Shown one piece after another: positions 19,666-30,300 of a stretch of DNA of 64,000 bases. Within the stretch, counting starts at the first letter, position 1, and each line of letters opens with the position of its first letter. The stretch spans positions 1 to 64,000 of the forward strand of contig NZ_QFZK01000015.1 in the NCBI RefSeq assembly GCF_003415675.1, written 5' to 3'. Made by a program: the position numbers and the translations under genes. The notes under the pieces were generated by a model that made no database searches, was not told where the DNA came from, and saw only the letters and a program-made list of their open reading frames with translations. The DNA comes from Rhodoferax lacus (GTDB taxonomy: Bacteria; Pseudomonadota; Gammaproteobacteria; Burkholderiales; Burkholderiaceae_C).

Positions 19666-19775
19666 TGGAGACGGACCCTGTGTGATGCAAACGCGCCGAT
19701 TTGCCACTTGGGCAGTGCGGCAGCAAGCGCGTCATGCTTGTGCCTTCAGGGGGGCTTGCAAAGGGCCTTGTTGAG

Positions 19776-20114
19776 CTAGACCAGCGCGGCTTCCTGCAAG
19801 ACTTTGGCAGCCCATTGGTTCAGGCTAACGCCGTGGGCTTGGGCTGCGATAAGCGCAGCACTGTGAACTTCGGGGCCTACACGCAGCATCAGTTTTCCGC
19901 TGGCAGGTTTGAGCGGTTCCTTGCCAGATTGGGCGCAGTCTGTGATGTAAAAGTCCACCGCGTTATGGAAATCGCGCGTCAACTTCGCAACGGTGTCGCC
20001 TTCAAAACTGATGCTGGTGGTGGCGGGCAAACCCAGCACTTTGCCCCAAAAAATACCGTCTCCCTCGTCAAACTCGATTCGTGCGGTGTAGCCTTTGTAA
20101 TTCATGCTGCTCAT
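19776..20114 (-). CDS. hicB: HicB-family antitoxin
   Basis: 112 residues from the ATG at 20114. The N-terminal HicB fold (MNYKGYTARIEFDEGDGIF, FHNAVDFYITDCAQSGK) is followed by a ribbon-helix-helix segment (KLMLRV...SLNQWAAKVL) for DNA binding. It normally neutralises the HicA mRNA interferase and represses the operon. Its start codon overlaps the stop codon of an upstream hicA remnant (ATGA), the usual hicAB coupling. Because that hicA is broken, this antitoxin is probably a solitary relic or acts on a HicA elsewhere. Confidence 0.9.
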   Translation of the reverse strand: MSSMNYKGYTARIEFDEGDGIFWGKVLGLPATTSISFEGDTVAKLTRDFHNAVDFYITDCAQSGKEPLKPASGKLMLRVGPEVHSAALIAAQAHGVSLNQWAAKVLQEAALV

Positions 20115-20197
20115 ATCGTTACTCCTGTGGCCGTAAGCCACTCCTTGATTTCCCGGACTTGATACTGTTTGGCCTCTTTGCCCGGGTGTGGTCGGTG
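20111..20197 (-). pseudogene. hicA: hicA toxin remnant, 3' end only
   Basis: The last 28 codons before the TGA at 20111-20113 read HRPHPGKEAKQYQVREIK and on to EWLTATGVTI, the characteristic C-terminus of HicA toxins paired with this type of HicB. Upstream of about 20197 the similarity stops and the sequence becomes the leader of ridA on the other strand. The N-terminal part carrying the catalytic His is missing, so no active toxin can be made. An open frame continues upstream to 21157 only as antisense of neighbouring genes. Confidence 0.7.
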
Positions 20198-20260
20198 GGC
20201 ACAAGTGTATTCTTGGGTGTCACTTGCAATACCAGGACATCCCTTTGGAGATAATTTCAT

Positions 20261-20647
20261 ATGCCCCGACAACTGATCAGCTCCGGCTCCCGCTTTGAGG
20301 CCGACATTGGCTATTCCCGCGCTGTGGTGGCGGGCGACTGGGTGTTCGTCTCTGGTACCACCGGCTTTGACTACACCACCATGACCATCTCGGACAGCCT
20401 GCTGGAGCAAACCGAGCAGTGCCTCAAGAACATCCAGGCGGCGCTCGTTCAGGCGGGCTCCAGCCTGAAAGACGTGGTGCGTGTGACCTATGTGCTGCCC
20501 CGGGGCGAAGACTTTGAGCAATGCTGGCCGGTGCTGCGCCGCTACTTTGGTGAGGTGCGGCCCGCGGCCATGATGATCTCGGCCGGTCTGGCTGACCCGC
20601 GCATGCAGATCGAGATTGAGGTCACGGCGCTCAAGCAGGGCGCCTGA
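20261..20647 (+). CDS. RidA/YjgF family protein
   Basis: 128 residues with a GGAGA ribosome site 10 bases before the ATG. Motifs: GDWVFVSGTTGFD, TEQCLKNIQAAL, VVRVTYVLP and the closing MQIEIEVTAL. RidA enzymes deaminate reactive 2-aminoacrylate-type enamines; this divergent subfamily lacks the exact RidA signature and its substrate may differ. It replaces the 5' part of the former hicA region. Confidence 0.88.
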   Translation: MPRQLISSGSRFEADIGYSRAVVAGDWVFVSGTTGFDYTTMTISDSLLEQTEQCLKNIQAALVQAGSSLKDVVRVTYVLPRGEDFEQCWPVLRRYFGEVRPAAMMISAGLADPRMQIEIEVTALKQGA

Positions 20648-20715
20648 GCGGACGCCTGCTGCTCCCGTGCTCCCGGGCCCTGAACAAGCGCGGAAGTTGG
20701 TGGGTGTGGCCCGGT

Positions 20716-21873
20716 TTACGGCTTGAAGTCGTAGGTGCCTGGCAGCAGGATGTTGGTGCCCACGGTCTGGATGTTGGTGTGGCCGCAAAAGGCCATGGTG
20801 ATGTCCAGCTCCTTGTGGATGATTTGCAGGGCCTTGGTGACACCGGCCTCGCCCATGGCGCCCAGGCCGTAGACAAAGGCGCGGCCAATCATGGTGCCGC
20901 GGGCACCCAGGGCCCAGGCCTTGAGCACGTCCTGGCCGCTGCGGATGCCGCCGTCCATCCACACCTCGATCTTGTCGCCAACGGCCTGTGCAATTTCCGG
21001 CAGGGCCGAGATGCTGCTGGGCGCGCCATCCAACTGGCGCCCGCCATGGTTGCTCACCACAATGGCATCCGCCCCGCTGGCCACGGCCAGGTGTGCGTCT
21101 TCCAGGTCCTGTATGCCCTTGAGGATGAGCTTGCCGCCCCACTGCTCCTTGACCCACTGCACATCGGCCCAGGACAGGGTGGGGTCAAACTGCTCGTTGG
21201 TCCAGGAGGCCAGCGAATTCATGTTGGTGACCGCCTTCACATGGCCCACCAGGTTGCCAAAGGTGTGGCGGCGTGTGCCGGCCATCCCTAAGCACCAGCG
21301 CGGTTTCATCATCAGGTTGATGATGTTGGCTATTGTTGGCTTGGGTGGTGCAGTCAGGCCGTTTTTCAGGTCTTTGTGGCGCTGGCCGATCACCTGCAGG
21401 TCGAGGGTGAGCACCAGGGCGCTGCAGCGCGCGGCGCGAGCGCGCTCGATCATCTTCTTCATGGCATCGCGGTCGCGCATCATGTAGAGCTGGAACCAGA
21501 AGGGCGCGCTGGTGTTCTGGGCGATGTCTTCGATGGAGCAAATGCTCATGGTGGACAGCGTAAATGGGATGCCGAATTTCTCAGCCGCCTTGGCCGCCTT
21601 GATTTCGCCGTCGGCACTCTGCATGCCGCACAGGCCCACGGGCGCAATGCTGACCGGCATCTTGGCGTCCTGCCCGACCATCTTGGTGGCGGTGGTGCGG
21701 TTTTCCATGTTCACCGCCACACGCTGGCGCAGCTTGATCTTCTGGAAGTCCGATTCGTTGGCCTTGTAGGTGGATTCGGTCCACGAGCCCGAGTCGGCGT
21801 AGTCATAGAACATGCGCGGCACGCGCTTTTCTGCCAGAACGCGCAGGTCTTCGATGGTGGTGATAACGGTCAT
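20716..21873 (-). CDS. FMN-dependent alpha-hydroxyacid dehydrogenase (L-lactate dehydrogenase-like)
   Basis: 385 residues, the full length of the LldD/glycolate-oxidase TIM-barrel family. The FMN and substrate motif IVVSNHGGRQLDG holds the catalytic His and Arg; the phosphate-binding region is DGGIRSGQDVLKAWALGA. The N-terminus (ADSGSWTESTYKAN) is typical. It oxidises a 2-hydroxyacid, most often L-lactate, feeding electrons to quinone or oxygen. It is transcribed in the same direction as pbpC, 127 bases downstream, probably independently. The exact substrate cannot be read from the sequence. Confidence 0.9.
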   Translation of the reverse strand: MTVITTIEDLRVLAEKRVPRMFYDYADSGSWTESTYKANESDFQKIKLRQRVAVNMENRTTATKMVGQDAKMPVSIAPVGLCGMQSADGEIKAAKAAEKFGIPFTLSTMSICSIEDIAQNTSAPFWFQLYMMRDRDAMKKMIERARAARCSALVLTLDLQVIGQRHKDLKNGLTAPPKPTIANIINLMMKPRWCLGMAGTRRHTFGNLVGHVKAVTNMNSLASWTNEQFDPTLSWADVQWVKEQWGGKLILKGIQDLEDAHLAVASGADAIVVSNHGGRQLDGAPSSISALPEIAQAVGDKIEVWMDGGIRSGQDVLKAWALGARGTMIGRAFVYGLGAMGEAGVTKALQIIHKELDITMAFCGHTNIQTVGTNILLPGTYDFKP

Positions 21874-21999
21874 GGGAGCCTTGTAATTTTGGAACTGGTG
21901 CGATGGTACGGGTAGAGGCCTGGGCGGGCGATTGAAATCAGGGGGTGGCGGCTTGAATTAATTTTGTCACGGCGAGGAACTCCCTGCGATTGACCTGCC

Positions 22000-24384
22000 T
22001 TAACGCTTGCCAATCACCCCCGCGCCACGCACCTCCAGCCGGATTTCGTCCAGCGTCTCGCCCCGGGCGTTGACCAGCTTCACCACATGCCGCCCGGGCC
22101 AGGGCAGCCACTGGGCGCTGGCGCCTTGGGCGAAGATTTTGCCATCCATCTGCCAGCGCAGGTCACGGCCGTCGGCCGCGAAGCTCAGGCGCTGGTGCGC
22201 AGGGGGTATGTCCGGGTCCAGGGCGATGATGGTGCCGTTGGCGGGGGCGGTGATGCGGGCAGCACGGGTGGCTGAGGCGGTCGTGGGCCGTGTGCTGTCC
22301 GGGTTGGTGCCCAGACCAAACAGGCTTTGCTGGGTGCCTTCGACAAACCATTCCTTGCGCGGGGCTTCGCCTGCAACATCCACCGCCATCTGCACCACGC
22401 CCGCTGGTGGTTTGGGTGGATGGCTGGGCTGGCTCTTGTGCAGGTAGTTCATCACCGCGGCCCAGACGGGGGCTGCGCCCGTGGTGCCGCTCACATCCCA
22501 CATGGGCGCGCCGCTGGCGTTGCCCACCCACACGCCCACGGTGTAGCGCTCTGAGTAGCCCACGGCCCAGTTGTCACGCATGTCCTTGGTGGTGCCCGTC
22601 TTCACCGCCGTCCAGAAACGCGTGGCCAGCAGGCTGTCGGTGCCGAAGGTGCGGGCGCGGGCGTTGCTGTCGGACAGGATGTCGCCCACGATGAAGGCGG
22701 CGCGGGCATCGAGCACGGGGCGCGTCTGTGCTGTGGTGGCACGGTTGGTGGCGCCTGCAGAGGCGGCCAGAGTTGTGGCTGTGGGTGAGACGGCCCGCGT
22801 GGCACCGAACCGACCGCCATTGGCCAGTGTGCGGTACGCATTGGTGAGCTGCAGCAGCGACACCTCGGCGCTGCCCAGTGCCAGGCTGTAGCCATAGTAG
22901 TCGCCGGTCTCCTTGAGCGGGAATCCGAGAGCTGTCAGCTGCTTGTGGAAGGCATCCGGTGACACCATCACCAGCGTGCGCACTGCGGGCACGTTCAGCG
23001 ATGCCCCCAGAGCCGTGCGCGCCGACACCCAGCCCTTGAAATGGTGGTCGTAGTTCTGCGGAATGTAGAGCCCGCCCGAGGTCTGGATTTGTGTGCCCGC
23101 ATCATCCAGCAAGGAGGCGGCGGTGAGGCGCCGTTCGGCAATCGCCTGGGCATACAAAAACGGTTTGAGCGTGGAGCCGGGCTGGCGCAGCGCCGTGACG
23201 CCATCCACCTCGGCGGCGCGGCTGAGTTCACCCGAAGAACCTACCCAAGCCAGCACCTCGCCGCTGGCGTTGTCCAGCACCAGCACCGCGCCGTCCTCCA
23301 CATGGCGGGCCTGCAGTTCGCGCAGTTGCTGCTGCAGGGTTTGCGAGGCGAAGCGCTGCAAGGGGGCGCTGAGCGTGGTGCGCAGGCTGCCACGCGGGAT
23401 GTTGCTGGCGCTGCCAACGCCAACACCCATTCCTGCAAAATTTTTGTCGGTCTTGGTTGTCGCTTGCATCTGCTCACGTTGCGCCGCCAGCACGCGCTGC
23501 GCCAGGTGCGGAGCGAAGCCCACGCTGGCGGCATAGTCGCGCCGTTGCAGGGCGGCTTGTGCAAACAGGTCCAGTCCTTCGCAGTCGCTTGCGGGGCCCA
23601 CTCCCTGCAAAGCCTGAAGCACGCTGCAAGCCCGCTGCGCTACCTGCTGCGGCCGGGCGTTGGGTGCGCGCACCAGAGCGGCGGCAACGGCCGCCTCGCG
23701 GTTGTCCAGGCCTTGTGCGGCCTTGCCAAACAGGGTCTGGCTCAGCGCATCGATGCCCACCAGTTCGCCGCGAAATGGCACAAGGTTCAGATAAGCCTCC
23801 AGCACCTGGTCCTTGCGCCAAGTGGTCTCCAGCAACTGGGCGGACACGGTCTGCCCGATTTTTTGCACCACGCTGCGCCCACCGGCACCGCGCTTCAGGT
23901 CCTCATCCAGCAAACCCGCCAGCTGCATGGTGATGGTGGAGGCGCCGCGCGTCTTGCTGTTCCACAGGTTGCCCCAGGCCGCCGCCGACACCGCGCGCCA
24001 GTCCACGCCGCTGTGTTCATAAAAGCGTTTGTCTTCGCTCAACACCAGGGCCGTGCGCAGGGCAGGGGACACGTCCTGCAGAGCCATCCACTGCCCGCGG
24101 CGCACCGTGTTGTCGGTGCGCACGCGCTGCAGCACTTCGCCATGGCGGTCCAGGATGAGGGTGTCGGAGGGCTGGTAGCTGGCTTGGACTTCGTTGAAGC
24201 TGGGCGCTGCCACTGCCGCCGCGTGGATCGTTGTGAGAACGAGTGCCAGCAATATTCCTTCGCAGCGGGGCGGCAGGGGGGTGCGGCCGATTTGTGCGCG
24301 TTTGGCACCATGAGGCCGCAGCCCCCTGTCGCCCCGCTGCCAGCCAACACTGCTGAACAAAAGGCCAGCCCAGTTGTAAGCCAC
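22000..24384 (-). CDS. pbpC: Penicillin-binding protein 1C
   Basis: 794 residues from a GTG that overlaps the stop of the preceding macroglobulin gene by one base (TAGTG). The glycosyltransferase domain has SEDKRFYEHSGVDW and GASTITMQLAGLL; the transpeptidase domain has the active-site Ser in PGSTLKPFLYA and KTGTTKDMRDNWAVGY. A C-terminal BiPBP-like domain follows. The first ~60 residues are less conserved and end in a single membrane/signal segment (ILLALVLTTIHAAAVAA). Bifunctional peptidoglycan synthase acting in the periplasm; PbpC is the classic partner of bacterial alpha-2-macroglobulin. Confidence 0.95.
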   Translation of the reverse strand: MAYNWAGLLFSSVGWQRGDRGLRPHGAKRAQIGRTPLPPRCEGILLALVLTTIHAAAVAAPSFNEVQASYQPSDTLILDRHGEVLQRVRTDNTVRRGQWMALQDVSPALRTALVLSEDKRFYEHSGVDWRAVSAAAWGNLWNSKTRGASTITMQLAGLLDEDLKRGAGGRSVVQKIGQTVSAQLLETTWRKDQVLEAYLNLVPFRGELVGIDALSQTLFGKAAQGLDNREAAVAAALVRAPNARPQQVAQRACSVLQALQGVGPASDCEGLDLFAQAALQRRDYAASVGFAPHLAQRVLAAQREQMQATTKTDKNFAGMGVGVGSASNIPRGSLRTTLSAPLQRFASQTLQQQLRELQARHVEDGAVLVLDNASGEVLAWVGSSGELSRAAEVDGVTALRQPGSTLKPFLYAQAIAERRLTAASLLDDAGTQIQTSGGLYIPQNYDHHFKGWVSARTALGASLNVPAVRTLVMVSPDAFHKQLTALGFPLKETGDYYGYSLALGSAEVSLLQLTNAYRTLANGGRFGATRAVSPTATTLAASAGATNRATTAQTRPVLDARAAFIVGDILSDSNARARTFGTDSLLATRFWTAVKTGTTKDMRDNWAVGYSERYTVGVWVGNASGAPMWDVSGTTGAAPVWAAVMNYLHKSQPSHPPKPPAGVVQMAVDVAGEAPRKEWFVEGTQQSLFGLGTNPDSTRPTTASATRAARITAPANGTIIALDPDIPPAHQRLSFAADGRDLRWQMDGKIFAQGASAQWLPWPGRHVVKLVNARGETLDEIRLEVRGAGVIGKR

Positions 24385-27300
24385 TACTTCACCGCCTCCA
24401 CCCGCACCTTCGCATTGGGAAACTCGCCAAACATCTCCGGCGCATACATGGCCTCCACCCTTGAGGGCGGCAGCGAGAAGCTGCCCACGTTGTTGAGGCG
24501 CACCGTGTACTCCATCTTCACCCCCCCCTTGGGCAGGTACTGGTAGTAGCTGCGGAAGGACTCGAAGCTGCGCTCTTCAAACGCTGCCCAGCCAGCTCCT
24601 TGCGCCTTCTCGCCCTGGGTGGCGATTTCGGAGTCGCGCCCCAGGCCGCTGCCCAGAATGGTGGCGCCTGCGGGCACCGGGTCGGTGATGACCACCCAGG
24701 TCATGTCGCTTGAGGCATTCACCTCCAGCGTGATGCGCAGCACATCGCCGCGACTAAAACTGCCTGCGGGCAGGCCCTTGTTGGCCTGCTCCACCGGCGT
24801 GATGGTCTTCCTGATCTGGTAGCCCGCGTTGAACGGAGCCTTGAGCTCGATGGCAGCCAGGGACTGCAGCGTGAGCCAGGGCTTGCCCGTACCCTGGTGC
24901 GTCACACTCAAAGTGTCCTTGCCACCGTCTTTGCCAACCTCTTTGCCGCTTGCCTTGCCCCAGGGCAGGAACATGCTGTTGTTGCGCAGGTTGCCCGGTG
25001 CGGCGGGTGCGCCAAACCAGGTGCTCTGGTTGGCAGCTCCAGAAGCGTCGGTGGGCAGGACGCGCAGCACTTTGCTCCAGTCCACCGCCGCAGTGGCCGT
25101 GCCCAGGCTGGCCTTGGTGCTGCCTGCCACTGGCGTGGCTTCAAACTTGGCCGAGAATTTTTCCAGCGCCATGCCACCCCACAGGTTGGCCGTGGTGGTG
25201 TGCCAGGCGCCGCCCTGCTGGCGGCTGATAAAGCCGTTGGCCAGGCGACCCATGTCGTCCTTCCAGGCCGGGTCGTCCATCACAGCCAGGATCAGGCGGG
25301 CGCTGTTGACGTCGCCGTTTTGCATCAACCACCACCAGTAGTCATCGCGCTCGGAGCTGAAGACCATTTTGGTGCCCTGGTAGCTGATGCGGCTGCGCAG
25401 GATTTGCGTGGCCTCAAGCAGGCGCTTGTCATGCTCGGGCACATCGGCCACGCGCTTCAAGATATTGAGCCAGTCAATCACCGCATGCGTGGGCCACTGG
25501 TTGGGCGCGATGGTGATGCTGTTCAGCATTTTTCCGGTGGCCCGGCCGTAGCGCGACAGGGCTTCGATGGCGGCGAGTTTGCGCACATCCAGGTCTTTGC
25601 GCGGGCTCCAAAAGTCGCGCTGGATGCGGCCCTCCACAAAGGCGATCAGGCCGCGCTCCATGGGTGCGCGCACTTCGTCGCTGAGTGCAAACGCCGGGTT
25701 GATGCTGGCGGCCTCGTGGGTTGCGGCCAGCACATAGGCGGTGAGCGTGTCACTGCCGTGGTTGGACTCACCGTCGCGCGGCGGGAAGTAGCTGGCCAGG
25801 CCGTCGCTGTCCAGGTAGCTGGGAATTTGTGCGGCAACGCCCTGCCACAGCTTGGCATCGCGCAGGCCCACGGCCTTGCTGGTCTTTTGTTCCAGGCAGG
25901 CAAAAGGGTAGTTGGCAAACCAGTCGCGCACGCCCGGCAGGCCCTCGGCCAGCTTGGGCTGCAAGGCCAGCTTCAGGCCACCACGCACCGTGCCGTTGCT
26001 GGCAATGGCGTCGGCCGGTGGGTTCACCTCCAGACTGAAGGGCCCGTCGATCTGCACCAACGTGGCCTGCTGCACGGTCAGCGGCACGGCAGGGATGATG
26101 CGTTGGCGTGCCTTCAAGGCATCGCGTGCACCGCTGACGGTGTCCTTGGCCTCGATCTCCCACAGGATCGCTTCATTCCGGGTGAGCGCCAGTTGCGCCG
26201 GTGCAGTGACGTTCCAGGCTACCTCGCGCGCCTCGTCTGCGGGAATGTCAACGGTCTGGGGCGGCAAATCGAGCAGGGTGGCACGCGGACTCACCAGCAC
26301 CTTCATTGCCTGCTTCGTCGTGTTGCGCAGCGTCAGCTGGGCGCGGAACTGGTCGTCCTCGCGCACCAGCGGCGGCAGGCCGCTGATGATCTGCAAATCC
26401 TGCGTGGCGCGGATGGACGTGGAGCCGGTGCCAAACAGGCCCACACCCGAATCGGCCACGGCCACGATCTTGAAAGTGGTCAGCGCGTCATTCAGCGGCA
26501 CGGTCACATTAGCGCGGCCATTGGCGTCGAGTTGCACGCGCGGGTTCCACAGCAGCAGGGTTTCCAGCAGTTCACGCGCACCGCTGTGCCCGCCGCCGCC
26601 GCCCGCGGGCACGGCCTTGCGGCCATAGTGCCTGCGGCCAATGATCTCCATTTGCGCAGTCGAGGTCTCCACGCCCCAGGAGCGGCGCTGCAGCATGGCT
26701 TCCAGCAGGTTCCAGCTGTCGTTGGGGCTCAACTCCAGCAGGGCCTGGTCCACGGCGGCCAGGGCCACCTCAGCGTTCGCGGCGGGTTGGCCATTGGGCA
26801 GCTTCACCTGGATCTGCACCTGCGCCTTGCCGCGCACGGGGTAGCTGTCCTTGTCGGCCTTCACACTCACATCCAGCTGGTGTGCTTTGCTGCCCACCCG
26901 GATCTCGGCCACGCCCAAACGGAAGGCCGGCTTGCTCAGGTCCACCAGGGCCGTAGGCGCAACAAACTCACGCCCCTCGTACCAGAAGCTGGTCCACCAC
27001 TCGCGCGGCGCCTTGTAGCCCCAGGTGAAGAAGCTGTACCAGGGCACCTCGCGCAGGCGGCCGCGCAAGGCCAGCACGCTCACATAGACATTCGGGCCCC
27101 AGCCCTCTTGCACCTTCACCTGCACGGTCGGGTCCTGGCCATTGAGCTGCACCACACGCGTGTCCAGAATGCCTTCACGCTCAACGGTCAGCAGGGCGGT
27201 GGCAAAGCGGAAGGGCATGCGCACCTGGAAGGTGGCGGTCTCGCCCGGCTGGTAGCTTTTCTTCTCGGGCAGCAGGTCGATGCGGTCGTGGTTCTCGCCA

Positions 27301-30300
27301 CCAAACCACAGCTCGCCCTGCTTGGTCACGTACACGGAACTCGCGGCCTGTATGCTGTTGCCCGCACTGTCCTTGGCCGTGACCACCAGTTCCACCTCGC
27401 CGGGCTCGGACAGCGTGGTGTCACACAGCAGCAGGCCTCTGGAGTCGCTCTTGCCCGAGCACACACTTCCCAGGTCTTTCACCGTGGTCTTGTTGTCATA
27501 GGTATAAAAGCCGCCAACCATGCGCTTGCGCGTGGTGGTGACGATGCGCGCGGTGGCCTTCACCTCCAGCGCCACGCCTTCCTTTGCCCGGCCAGCCAGG
27601 TCCAGCGCCAGGGCCTGGAACTTGATCTGCTTGCCACTCGACACCCAGCCCTCGGTCTTGATGCCCGCCACCACGGCTGCCGGCCAGAGCGTGCGCGTGC
27701 TGCGGAGGGTCTGTACCTCGCCATTCGGGTCGGAGTAAGTGGCTTCCAGCAGCAGGTCCTGCGGCTGCTTGCCCAGCGGCAGGTCGGCCACCGTGGTCTT
27801 GCCCGCGCCGTTCTTGTCCAGGGTGAGGGGCAGCTTGTCGGCAACCACGCGGCTGTCGGTGTCGCTGACCTCGGTCTCTTCATCTCCGGCGGACACCGTG
27901 TCCTTCTTGCCGCGAGGAGGGGCAAAGCTGAAGGCTTCGAAGTCAGGAAAGCTCAGGTATTTGGTGCGCACCAGGGCCGACACGCGCACTGGCAGATTGG
28001 CAGCCGGACCACCCGACACATAGTTCACCTGCACATCCACCGGCACGGTTTTGACAGCTACCAGTTGTTCCTTGCCAGAAGGGCTCACACGGCCTTCGAA
28101 CACCGGCAGGCGGAACTCTTCCACGCGGAACTGGCCGGTACTGTATTGCCGCCCGTCGCCCCCTTTGCTGGCACCGCGCAGCGTGATGCCGTACACGCCG
28201 AGCTTGGCCGCCTGCGGTATGGCAAAGCTGCTTTCGGCACTCTGGCCGCCCGTGGCGGTCTTGCGCCAGGCCAGCGGCTGGCTGTATTGCTGGCCGCTGC
28301 CCTCGTGGGTGATGACCAGGGTGTCGGGGTAGCTGTCCGGCAGGCCAAAGCCCTGGCTGGTCTCGGTGCGCAGCAGGTGCTTCATGGACACCGTCTCGCC
28401 CGCGCGCAACAGGCTGCGGTCCAGGATGGTGTGGGCGCGCTCGTCGGGCTGTGGCGCTGTGCTGGCCGGCAGGTTGAAGCGCCAGGACTCAATCCCCTTG
28501 TTCCAGTCGCTCCAGGTGAAGGCCAGGTCCTGCACCACGCCTTTGCCGTCGCTTGCGGGCTGCGGGGCGCGGGCGCTGACAAAGTAGGCCTGGCTGTAGA
28601 CGCCGTCGTACTCGCTGTTGCCACCCTCTGGGCCAGTGTTGCAGGCAGGCGCCATGGGTGAGATGCCGCTGAGTTTGGCCACCCCTTGCGCGTCTGTCGT
28701 GGCGCTGGCCACTTCGCGCCCACGGCAGTCGGACACGCGCACGGCCGCACCCGCCACCGGCGCCCCCTTGTCCAGCGTGGTCACCCAGGCCAGGGCGTTC
28801 TCGCGCCCGAGCTTGAAGTGCACGCCCAGGTTGGTCACCAGCGCCGAGGTGCGAACGTACATGGTGCGGGCATTGCCATAACGCTCATCCAGCAACGAGG
28901 CACCCAGTTTTTGCGAGGCAATCTCCACCACATGAAAGCCCGCATCCAGTGGAATGCCCACCACCTCGAAGGGGCGCGGGTCATTGCCCACAGGCTTGGG
29001 CAGGTCCAGGGTGGTGACCTTGGGCTGGCCTTGCAAGAGCGAGACCATGCGCGTCTGCACCCAGTCGCTGCCAGCCTTTTCCAGCGGCTTGGGCAGGGGC
29101 GTGCGGCTGTCCTTGGCGGCCTGGCTGCGTGAAATGCTGCTGGCCTCATAGCGCTGGACCTTGTGGAACCAGGCGATGATTTCTGCATCGGTGCCGGGCT
29201 TGAAGTCGCTGACCTTGCCCTTGGGCGCGTCGGCCACAGGCTTCGGAGCCAGGGTGGCCGCGTTCAGGCCTTTGATGTTCAAGGCAGCCTCCACATTGCG
29301 CAGCGTCACCGGCAGCAGGGCCACGCCATTCGGTTCGGCAAAGCGCTCCACGATGCCAAAGGGCGAGGCGGCAAATTTGGCCAGCGGCGGCATGGCACCG
29401 GTGGCCACCTTGAGCGGAAAGTTGGCCGCGTTGCGCAGCGTGCGGCTGCTGGCGTCCGCAAAGCCCTTGGGCAGTTCGATACTGAACTGCGTCTGCTCGG
29501 GCAGCACGGCTGCAAAGCGGATGCTGTTCAGCACATTGTCCGCAGCTTCCTCACCCTGGTCGCCGGCATCGAAAACCGGCTTGAAGCTCTCCTTGGGGCC
29601 CACCAGGCGTATGCCCTCCAGCAGCTTGCGCGGCACGGGCGCGTTGAAGGACAGCGTCAGCGGGCGTATGGGCAGGCAGGCACTTTGCGCGTTCTCGCGC
29701 TCGCAGGCAAAGCTGGCCTCAAAGGGCTCGCGCACCTGGTAGGCAAAGCGCTTCTCCACGCTGTTGGCAATACCGCCGGGTGTGGCCACGCCGCGCTCAA
29801 ACACCAGTTGCACCTTGGCGGACGGCGTGAGGCGGCGCTTGCAGGCCAGGGTGACATAGGCCAGCGGACGGGCCGTAGCCTCCTTGTCCCAGCCTTGGGC
29901 CTTGAGCAGGGCAGCGCGCTCGCTGCCTTCTAGCAGGCGTACGGCAATGCGCTCACCCAGGCCCTCCATGGTGCAGTACGTATGCGCCTGCACGCTGCTC
30001 AATGACGCCTCACCCGATAGGCGCAGGGCAAAGAACTGTTCCTCGTCGATGCTGCTGCCCTCATACGGCCGCAGGGTCTGCACAAAAGGCCCGCCGGTGG
30101 TGAAGCGGTAGCTGGTGGGGCCACTCAGCGCAACTCCCTTGGCCGACTGCAGCCCCGCTTTTACTTGCAAGGTGCAGCGCACACCGGGCGGCAGGTCGCG
30201 CTCGAACTCATAGGCCCAAGCGCGGTCGTTGACCCAGCGGCCCGAGCCCTTGCTGGCCTGTGCGTCGTTGCAACTGATGGCCAGGGGCGCCTCGGCCTTG

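Noticed and set aside
20198-21157. Long open frame upstream of the hicA stub that could look like a fusion gene
   Set aside because: Upstream of about 20197 it is antisense to ridA and out of frame with the hydroxyacid dehydrogenase; only the last 28 codons show a family resemblance.
24897-28661. 1254-codon open frame opposite the macroglobulin gene
   Set aside because: Antisense artefact of high GC at third positions; the opposite strand holds an intact protein with signal peptide and thioester motif.
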